Below are positions 55,986-64,000 of a stretch of 64,000 nucleotides of DNA, one piece after another. The stretch comes from Welwitschia mirabilis (taxonomy: Eukaryota > Gnetophyta > Gnetopsida > Welwitschiales), in NCBI GenBank assembly GCA_051453625.1, contig JBOZIK010000001.1:169837296-169901295 (forward strand), given 5' to 3'. The notes beneath the pieces are model-generated. The model did no database searches. It was not told where the DNA came from and saw only the letters and a list, made by a program, of their open reading frames with translations. Within the stretch, counting starts at the first letter, position 1. Each line of letters begins with the position of its first letter. The position numbers and the translations under genes were made by a program.

Positions 55986-56700
55986 TAAGAGAATGAAACA
56001 CTCAAATATTATGAATTTAAAGAATGTATTCTAAAAATAGCTAGTAAGGGGTTTATCTACACTTAATTTCTCTAATTTTAAGTCTTGTGAACATTGTCAA
56101 GTAGGGTATATTATAAATTCTTCTTTGAAACCAAAAAATAGAATCTCCTCAAAGGAACCACTAGATATGTTAGACTTAGTAGGACCAATAAAAGTGTAAA
56201 GCCTTAGAGGTAAGAGATATTTTATGATGGTTATTGACAATTTTACAAGGTATACTTGGTTTAAATTCTTACATTCAAAATATAATGCCTTTAATACATT
56301 TTGTCAACTTTGCAAAAAAATTGAGAATGAAAAAAGTTATACCATAAATAAAATTATATCTAATCATGGAGGTGAATTTAAAAATGAAAGCTTTATTAAT
56401 TGCTATGATAACTATGGAATATTCCATTAATTTTTGGCTCCAAGAATACCACAATAGGATGAAGTAGTAGAACAAAAAAATAGAGTACTAATAGAGATGA
56501 CAAGGATAATGCTAAGAGGGCATAATCTTTTAAGATGATTTTGGACTAAATCAGTAAGTACTACTTACTACATATCCAATAGAATTTTTCTGAGAATAGG
56601 TAATCAAAGTATACCTTATGAATCGTGGAATGGTAAGAAGACTATGGTTAAATACTTTAGAGTTTTTGGTAGTAAAGACATTATTCTAAATGATAAATAT
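55986..56700 (+). pseudogene. Gag-pre-integrase and integrase core of S2
   Basis: A CEHCQVGYI zinc-binding end (about 56,085) is followed by PLDMLDLVGPIKV and YFMMVIDNFTRYTWFKFL (first catalytic Asp kept; open frame 56,224-56,430). The block IISNHGGEFKNESF has Asn for the second catalytic Asp (usual SDHGGEF). VVEQKNR keeps the Glu. Downstream traces (PYESWNGKKTMVKYFRVFGS, FLGYALKSKAYRVFN) extend to about 56,800, the usual integrase tail. Confidence 0.8.
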
Positions 56701-56814
56701 TCAAGTAACTTTCAGTATAAAGGTATGCATAATATATTTCTTGGTTATGCTTTAAAAAGCAAAGCTTATAGAGTCTTTAATTATGATTCAAATAAACTTG
56801 AATAATTAATACAT

Positions 56815-57150
56815 GTGAAGGTTTTAGAAACTGATAGTAAAAGCAGGATAAATCAAGATGAAGAAGATGATTTCATACATATGTATGATAGTGATGCTCA
56901 AAGAAGTAACCAAGATGTGCTAAATAAAGTTGATGAAGGAGGAGACAATGAAAAAGAAATTATCCAACTGATCAAATCATTAGAGATCCAAAATCAAGGA
57001 TAACCACCAAATGAGGTATGAGTAACATTTATGCTCATGTCTACTTCGTATCATGTATTGATCCTAGAAATATAGCCAAAGAAAAACAACATGAGTAGTG
57101 GACAGAAGCTACGCAAAAGGAACAACTACAATTTAAAAGAAATGAATTTT
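56815..57150 (+). pseudogene. Acidic linker between integrase and RT of S2
   Basis: An open frame 56,815-57,003 (62 codons) rich in Asp, Glu and Ser, as expected for the spacer in copia polyproteins, then a short broken part. No catalytic role. Confidence 0.6.
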
Positions 57151-58093
57151 GAGAATTAGTCCTAAAACCCAAAGGTAAACATGTTATTAGTATTAAATGG
57201 ATATTTAAGAATAAGCTGGATGAAATAGTTATCATAGTATACCACAAAGCTAGGCTGGTGGCTCAAGGCTATAGTCAAGAAGAAGGCGTAAACTATGATG
57301 AGACATATTCCCCAGTAGCTAGGCTTGAATCCATGAGACTACTGTTAGCTTATGCTTATGCTATAAATATTAATCTATTTCAAATGGATGTGAAAAGTAT
57401 GTTTCTTAATGGTTACATAGAAGAGGAGGTTTTTGTTAAATAATAGTTGGATTTTCTTGATGCTAACTATTTTGAACATGTTTTCAAATTCAAGAAGGCA
57501 TTGTATGAGCTTAAATAAGCTTTGAGAATATGGTAGGAGAGGTTATCAAAATTTTTGAGAGAGCATGGATTTAAAAGTGGTAATGTTGACCCAACATTAT
57601 TTATTAAAAGAACTAAAAAGAATACTCTTATTTTGTAAATTTGTGTTAATGATATAGTTTTTGATGTAACCAATAAGAACTTAACAGTAAATTTTTATAA
57701 GATCATGTCAAAGACTTTGAAATAAGCATGCTTAGAGAGCTCAATATTTTTATAGGATTGTAGATCAAATAGCTTAAAAATGAAATTTTTCTTAGTTAAT
57801 CAAAACACATTAAAAATGTTTTGAAGAAATACAAGATTAACCAAGCCAAAGAAGTTTGTAATCCCATGTCCATAATAAAAAAATCAACAAGGTAAATCAA
57901 AAAATTAGTATATCAAAGATTTTATAGAGGTAAGATTGGTAGCTTATTATACTTAACTTCTAGTAGGCCAGATATTACATTTAGTGTAGGTTTTTTTGCT
58001 CGATATCAGTCTGGTCCCAAAGAATCTCACTTTTTCACTATAAAACTAAGATTTAGATATCTTAAGCATACACATAATTTTAGCATTTGATTT
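57151..58093 (+). pseudogene. Reverse transcriptase of S2, truncated before RNase H
   Basis: Begins with a GYLRISWMK/FKNKLDE block (about 57,195-57,235), then KARLVAQGYSQEEGVNYDET (57,249-57,310), YSPVARLESMRLLLAYAYAI, FQMDVKSMFLNGYIEEEVFV and an FKKALYELK block, all Ty1 RT signatures. The catalytic YVDD is CVNDIVF (about 57,640): Tyr to Cys and first Asp to Asn, both transitions. The trace ends at FRYLKHTHNF, where RNase H should begin, because the S1 LTR starts at 58,094. Confidence 0.8.
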
Positions 58094-58263
58094 TGTTGGA
58101 AAACATAGTTTTGATGATTCCACTTATCAGATGTTTTGTATCTTTGTGTAGATAGGTTATTAAAAGTACATTAGACCTTGAAAGGTACTAGATCATGATG
58201 AAGTTTCAAAATCATATTCTTATGAAAAGGATCAAAAGCTAAGCTATAAAATCAATTGATTAA

Positions 58264-58539
58264 AGACATCTAAGAAACTGAAGACATCTTATATGAAGAT
58301 GTCTAAAAAGGTAAAGACATCTAGAAGGTACTGAGCTATAACAAGTAATAGACTCAATTTGTTTTTGACTAATATCTTTCATTTTAGGAACCAATGAACT
58401 TATACATTGATGATTTATGATCATAAAGGTTCAAGAATACTATATTGCAAAATTCATTAGAATTTAAATAAGTTGACTCAAGAAATATACAAATGTAAAG
58501 ATGTCTTAAAATAAGATATCTACAAAATTCAAGATGTCT
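58264..58539. promoter_or_regulatory. Cluster of AGATGTCT/AGACATCT dyads, S1 plus LTR
   Basis: Exact octamers begin at 58,264, 58,282, 58,297, 58,315, 58,499 and 58,532. The first four lie within 60 bases, at 15-18-bp spacing. Confidence 0.6.
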
Positions 58540-59097
58540 TAATCCAAAGTTCAAATTGATTAAATGTGAAACTATACACCTGAAGCATAGACATTATCTA
58601 TCCATTGCACCATGATTAAAGATTCAGATGGCTATATTCTAAGCTAAAACAACTTGATCTTCTTCAAAATTATAAATTATTAATATCAAGAATCAAAGAA
58701 GAACTTTTTTTAACTTCATTAGATTAATGAAACTTATAGATCTTGAAAGCAAGAGTAAAGACAACCTCTCACAAAGAAATCAAAATATTCAGTAGTAAGG
58801 AACTAGAATTATTTTCATCTCTTGGATTTGGATCTTCATTGCAATCATCTTACTCGTTCATTCTTGTGATGATAATAATAACTTCAAGGATCTTAAATTA
58901 TTCATCAAATCATATTCAAGCTTGTTATTATATTGTATTTTTTGATTATTTCATTATGGACTATCTTATTGTTGAATACTATTATAGAGTACATTTCTTA
59001 AATATCAAATACTTTATAAGGCAAACCTTATATGGGTGTGCATTGGTTATTGTTCTTTTATGCACTTATTAAATGTAAGGTTATTGATTAACCAAGA

Positions 59098-59262
59098 AAC
59101 CATTATTTCCTTATGGGGAAGAGAGTGCTGTCCTATGAGGAGATTCTCATTATTATAAACATTCATGATGTACCTATGAAAACCACTATTTTCTTAAGGG
59201 AGAGTGAGTGCTATTTTTTAAGAAGACTCTCACTTATTATGAGGTTGGTGGTGTTCTAAGAA
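59098..59262 (+). repeat. Two units of the S1 LTR tandem repeat
   Basis: Units at 59,098-59,180 and 59,181-59,262 begin AACCA(T/C)TATTT and match the 80-bp units at 49,361-49,734 in reverse complement. A third partial unit follows at 59,263. Confidence 0.8.
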
Positions 59263-59452
59263 AACCATTATTTCTTATAGGTCAAGAATATTTGAAGGTG
59301 TGAGTAGACGCTCTCCTTTATATGTGGACATACCTAGGTTAGGAAATCATGGTATCTCGATAAGATTTTACATTATGCATTTTTGTTTGATTTAAATTTT
59401 ATTTGGTGGAATTCATTCATCCCTTCCATCTAAGTTCAAATCAATCCTTAAT

Positions 59453-59464
59453 TAGTATCAGAGT
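59453..59464 (+). other. Primer binding site of S1, initiator-Met tRNA type
   Basis: TAGTATCAGAGT equals TGGTATCAGAGC with two transitions and lies ten bases past the LTR end. Confidence 0.75.
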
Positions 59465-59496
59465 AAGTACTCATGAAAAAGAAGTAACTTTCTTGA

Positions 59497-61380
59497 GTGA
59501 ACTATGGAAGGAGTGTTATCCATTATAACTCTACTCTTCAATGGGATAAACTATGCTTATTATAAGATGAGGATGTGGATATACTTATAATCTTTTATGT
59601 TTTAGATGTGGCAGAGCATAGAAGAAAGTTACACAAATCCTACAGAGGTTATTACAAATGCTATAGGTAATACTACTACTCAATCAAGAAAAGAAGAGAC
59701 TAGACAGATGAAGATAAAAATGCTCTTTATTCTGCTTTATCTATAAAAGGGTTTAATAGGATAGTAGGTTGAAAATAGCACAAGAAATTTGGCATGTTCT
59801 AACTAAAATATATGAAGGTACTTCTATTATGAAATAATATAAGATTCTAGTTTGGACAAACCAATTTGAAAATTTAAAAATGAACTAAGGAGAGAGAGTT
59901 CATAAGTACTTTACCAGAGTTGCAAATATTGTGAATGTAATACATGACATTGGAGAAGATCTTTTTGAAGCAAAGGTAATACAAAAGGTTGGTAGATCAC
60001 TAACCCCTAATTAAAGGCCTAAGATTAAAGCCATGAAAGAATCTAGAGATATAAATACCATGAAGATAGAAGAAATATAAGGTGCACTTATACCATATGA
60101 AATGAGCCTAATACAAGATGGAGTCTTAAAGGAGAAATCCATTGCACTTAAGAAAATCTAAAGAACAAATTAGAGATTCAAAAAAAGGTAAAATAAGATC
60201 ATGAAGAAGATGATTATGAGGAACTGACCTTCATAGCACAAAGAGAAAAAAAAAAACTACTCTCACATAAGTATAATAGAAAAGATGAGCTCAGAAGATC
60301 ATCTAGATTTCAAGAAAAAGATAAGGATAAAGGTAAATCATCTAATAATTCTTATTTGTTAAATGTTTCTAAAAGAGAATGTTAGATATGTGGAGGGAGA
60401 GGACGCATTACCTTGGAATGTCCTAGTGCTAATATATTATAGGAAGATGAATTAATGAAGGAGTCCAAAAGGAAGAAAACATTTCTTATTAAATGGGATA
60501 AAGGAGATGAGTCTTCAAAAAAAGAAGCAATAGATAATGAGAAAACACATCCTTCCTACATGACTATAGCTCTTACTAAAGATGAAAATAATAACTTAGA
60601 AGATGGATATGATTCAAATATTGAGGACGACACAGATATGACTATTCAAGAAAAATATGATTTAGTTTTTGAAGAGTCTATTAATTTGTAAAAGTTATAA
60701 GCAAAAAGAAAAAGTTTGCTTAATATTCATGAAGAGGCATATGAACTTGAAAAGAATACTTATAGTAAATTATCCACTAAAAACTTGGTCCTTAAAGCTA
60801 AGATTGGTAGACTAACATTTTTTTGGAAAATTTAAGACATGGACTTTCAAAATCAAAGAAAAGTATTAAAAAATTTATTCAAGATAAAGAAAATTTCAAT
60901 ATCATGCTTGGACAAAGAAGGAGTTCAAAAGATAAGAAAGGATTAGAATACAATAAGATAACAACTCCCACTTCAGCTCCTTTATTCAAAAGATGGAATT
61001 ATAAACCAATGTATAAGCACTTGTCATATACAAATAACATCATTTACTATTGTTGTCATTATAAAGATCATTATCAATATAGATGTTTAATAAAATTAAA
61101 AGATAGATACTACACTAATAATAATAAGAGTTATAGTAGATTGATACATCATTTTGTCAGAACAAATCAATGAAAGTTTGGGTATCTAAAGTTAAATTAG
61201 ATCTCAGAACAGAGAACAAGTACACTTATTACATATGTGGTGAATCAAGAAGCAACGATTATGTTACAACCCAATGCAAAAAATATCAAGTTTTCAAAAA
61301 TACTATAAAATCTCAAGGCATTAAAGGATACATCAATTAATTTAAAAGCATGAAGATTGATATTTGTCCAATTAGGTAAA
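59497..61380 (+). pseudogene. gag of S1 (plus copy)
   Basis: The start ATG at 59,501 opens MEGVLSIITLLFNGINYAYY, the N-terminus of plant Ty1 Gag. After a frameshift come DEDKNALYSALSIKGFNRIV (about 59,709), a KILVWTNQFENLKMN block (about 59,848), KAMKESRDINTMKIEE and the basic linker. The zinc knuckle (about 60,382-60,420, C.ICGGRGRITLEC) has Arg for His and a stop after the first Cys. Two open stretches follow (60,455-60,691, acidic; 60,823-61,173, with a Cys/His-rich YYCCHYKDHYQYRC). The trace reaches a KFGYLK-type block (about 61,175), the usual entry to the protease. No protease follows. Confidence 0.7.
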
Positions 61381-62100
61381 TAAATAGGTAACATCCTTAA
61401 CATCTAAAATCCTTTACATTTATCTTATGAGTTGAGAATATCATTAGATGTAATTTATATAGTTAAAAGTTAAATTATGTATATGATATTTATCTATTTA
61501 AAGCATTATTGTTATGGTTATAATAGTTGTAGATTCTTTTTAAAAATCTAAAAATTTTATTATAGACATCTTTAGTTTTGTGGATGTCTCTAGTGAAGAT
61601 GTTTTGAAATTTGTAGACATCTTTGATTCAGATGTCTTGACTTTTGTAGATGTCTCAGAAGGGTAGTTATGTCATTTTAATTATCTAAATTAGAAATCTT
61701 AGTTTTTATAGACATCTAGATAGTAGGAAAATTTATTAAAAACTTTTTAATAGTAAACATCTTGAAAGGTGTAGACATCTAATTTTTCCATTTTGGATGT
61801 CTTCAAATTTGTAGATGTCTTGGTTGCACAATTATGAAAATATAAAATGCATAAAAATTAGGGTTTTAACCCTTTTTAAGAGCCAAATGGACCATCAAAT
61901 ATTCGTTTCAAGTATTCTATGAACATGTGTTTCTCTCAAGTGATTTTCTAAACTTCATTTTTCTCATATTTCTTTGGCTAAATGTCTTACATTTTTGAGA
62001 CATCTGAACAATGAGTAAGAATAGAGGATTTTCTTAAGTAGGTGCATATTTTTCCAAAGTTTCTTGTATTTTAGTTAATATTTTATTAGTTTCTATTTCC
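61381..62100. promoter_or_regulatory. Non-coding region with a dense dyad cluster between gag and env-like ORF of S1
   Basis: AGATGTCT/AGACATCT octamers begin at 61,564, 61,615, 61,630, 61,648, 61,710, 61,773, 61,813 and 61,998, with further GGATGTCT variants, in both orientations. No protease, integrase or RT trace is present here, so pol is missing from this copy. Confidence 0.6.
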
Positions 62101-63950
62101 ATTTCATAAATATGATAAGAATAAAGATAGAAAAAAACCTATAGAGTTAAAGAACAAGATTCAAAATAATCTAGAGCATAGTATGAATCTTAGTTTTATC
62201 ATGAGGTAGCCAAAAGAAGATTCAAGGCATGGTTAAGAAACTCCATTATTGTAGAGAGAACACTTGGTTTTCAGAAAATATATAGAGATTAGATCATAAG
62301 TTACTTTATTCAGCTTGGTTGGAAGATGATTGTTTAACTAGTTTAGCCTATTCCTGACCTAGTGATAAGAGAATTCTATACAAACATTCATGAAATTAAT
62401 GATAACACTTGTGCATTTCAGACATAGGTTCAAGGTACTAATTTGCATATTGTTCCTAGTTTTATTAATTATTTTCTTAGTATAGATGATACTAATACAT
62501 CTTAGTTTTATAGTAATTCATTTAGAGAGATTTTCAGTTCTAAAATTGTCAATGTATCTTGGCATCAGATGAGTAGTGTTTTTTTTGGACATAGTAGAAT
62601 GGACTTTGTTAAGGACATTCAGAGAAAGGATATAATTCTTGATACCTCTATTCTTGATTTAGTAACTTTTTACAACATTTTGGTTATAGGATATAGTTAC
62701 AGTTATTGCAAAGTTATGCAGATCTACATTGTATATTACTTACTCATAGGTTTTTAGATAGATTTGGATTTTATGCTATGTATGAATATCATTTTAATAT
62801 TCTATAAAGGGAAGACTTTAGGCCATCCATTTCTTATTAGCTTAATCATTAGTAATGTAAACATTTTAATGCCATAGGTTAACCTCATCCATGAGAATAA
62901 ACCATTAGTAGAATTTAGTAAGAAATGGATAGCACCTATAACACTAGGTAAAGGCATGAGTACAAGGACATCACAGATGCAGAGATAATTTTTCACTACT
63001 ATACATAACTCTTCATTAGTGAAAAAGGAACTAAAGGATATTTCCAATATAGTTGGCAAAATTGAAAGAAATCTTATGATGTTTAAGAAACATACATTGA
63101 CAACAAGTAAAGGAGAGGCATCGGTAGGGAGTTGGAATTCATGAGGACTCCCACATGGTTAGATTTAGAGAAAGAATTAGAAGAGAAGAAAGCAGGACCA
63201 TTATCTCCCTTTAGCATAAGATATTACTTGGGTCAAGTAGCAAATAGTGATTTTTTAGAGGAGTCTTCTAGAGATGAGACATAGATTCAGGAGGAGTACC
63301 AGACTTCCATAGAGACACATGTACAGGGGAAGCCATAGGCTCTAGGTTATTCTTAGTGGAGGCCAACACTACAAGAGATAAAGTCTAAGAGATTAAATAC
63401 TTCATCACTTATATTTTATCATCCTCATGATAAGACTTCATTCCAACAAACTTCATAGTTACCATAACCACCTAGATCCTCTTCGCTATTACATGCATCT
63501 TCTCCACCTGTTCATTCACCATCATCTTCACCTTTGCATATAGAGCCCATTTAGGTTTAACTAATCTCATTTATTTATCTTTCATTCACCTTCATAGAAA
63601 TCACCACCTCCAACATCTTTAGGCTTCTATCACTCCTAAAACATATCAACACATGAGGAGATATACCTTTAAAGGCCTTGGTGAGAGATCACAATTCTCA
63701 TCTAGAAAAAGAAACACACCATCACTTACTTCATTGTCATCTTACTCATAGCCCACCTCCATTGCCCATGATATCAACGATAGTAATGAATAAGGCCAAG
63801 GTGAGTACTACACAGTGATTCAAATCTTAGTAATTAGAGCTTTCTGTTAATGTCTAAAATGGATGAGAACTATATGGAAAACCAGTGATAGATTAGTTGG
63901 ATACTTTAGTTTTTAGGATGAGAACACTCTATTGTGATTGGAGCTCTTAA
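62101..63950 (+). pseudogene. Env-like / plant transposon-protein ORF of S1 (plus copy)
   Basis: Reads SFIMR...RFKAWLRNSIIVERTLGF (about 62,195-62,275), YRDQIISYFIQLGWKMIV, PIPDLVIREFYTNIHEINDN, HIVPSFINYFLSIDDTN, then MSSVFFGHSRMDFVKDIQRK and DIILDTSILDLVTFYNILVI, LGHPFLISLIISNVNILMP and ISNIVGKIERNLMMFKKHTL. This is the 'putative plant transposon protein' pattern. Only TAG/TAA codons that fit former Gln interrupt the frame for about 330 codons, making it one of the best-kept ORFs here. A Ser/Pro-rich tail follows from about 63,140, with several stops and frame changes. No signal peptide or clear transmembrane anchor is seen. It may run to the window edge. Confidence 0.65.
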
Positions 63951-64000
63951 TTATAAGATCTTATATTCAAGAGTATCATCAATTGTATTGATGATCCCTC

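Larger units (their letters stand above)
58094..59443 (+). repeat. 5' LTR of the S1 Sirevirus-like element (plus copy)
   Basis: Starts TGTTGGAAAACATAGTTTTG inside the S2 polyprotein with no polypurine tract before it, and ends ...AAGTTCAAATCA ten bases before a primer site, so it is a 5' LTR (about 1.35 kb). It is homologous to 49,187-50,862 on the other strand. It carries six AGA-YR-TCT dyads (58,264-58,539) and two 82-83-bp units of the LTR tandem repeat (59,098-59,262). The open frame 58,743-59,072 is not supported. Confidence 0.75.

Noticed and set aside
58743-59072. 109-codon plus frame with hydrophobic segments
   Set aside because: It lies within the S1 LTR and is not conserved in the minus-strand LTR copy.
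62802-63059. 85-codon minus-strand frame
   Set aside because: Antisense to the conserved env-like ORF, whose plus frame carries the recognisable blocks.

Overview
This window is gene-poor, AT-rich nuclear DNA of a flowering plant. It consists almost entirely of old, nested and decayed transposable elements. The plant assignment rests on L1 elements with a plant-type ORF1 (DUF4283-like plus zinc knuckles) and a zf-RVT domain, Athila/Tat-type Ty3 elements, Sirevirus-like Ty1 elements with an env-like ORF, a CACTA-type terminus, and a nuclear copy of plastid trnI-GAU DNA. I found no intact host gene. Nearly every coding trace is broken by stops explained by C-to-T or G-to-A change (CAA/CAG, CGA and TGG codons turned into stops).

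Layout. 1-1,060: minus-strand retroelement or pararetrovirus-like fragment with an initiator-Met tRNA primer site. 3,247-3,707: CACTA-like element. 3,720-6,300: minus-strand L1 (ORF1 plus the endonuclease part of ORF2). 7,118-30,640: one plus-strand Athila-like Ty3 element of about 23.5 kb. It has a 5' LTR (carrying a SINE), a tRNA-Asp-type primer site, gag-PR-RT-RH-IN (10.5-15.5 kb), a 3' ORF, a polypurine tract and a 3' LTR (carrying a CpG-rich dyad insertion). Its 3' ORF is split by a minus-strand L1 insertion bracketed by a perfect 13-bp duplication (16,318-16,330 and 25,996-26,008). That insertion holds two copies of an L1 3' half that encode a Ser/Pro linker and a DnaJ-type J-domain. The copies flank a block (18.2-23.4 kb) with a triplicated 'putative plant transposon protein' coding segment.

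31,529-46,921: two minus-strand, gag/protease-only Athila-type elements in the order LTR-internal-LTR-internal-LTR, sharing the middle LTR. A plastid trnI fragment and a 0.38-kb segmental duplication lie in the second internal region, next to an assembly gap. 47.4-48.4 kb: minus-strand L1 ORF1. 48.8-49.17 kb: a plus-strand Ty1 integrase piece. 49.19-53.3 kb: minus-strand Sirevirus-like element (3' LTR with an 80-bp tandem array, polypurine tract, env-like ORF). 53.4-58.09 kb: a different plus-strand Ty1 element (gag-PR-IN-RT), cut before RNase H by a plus-strand copy of the first Sirevirus-like family (LTR, gag and env-like ORF to the window end, with no pol between).

The coding parts do not form a pathway; they are modules of independent mobile elements. 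The points of most biological interest are the J-domain carried by an L1 lineage, the clustered AGA-YR-TCT dyads in the Sirevirus-like family, the 80-bp LTR repeats, and the isolated CpG-rich insertion. Domain calls come from reading translations by eye. Boundaries are approximate unless a repeat or terminal motif fixes them.
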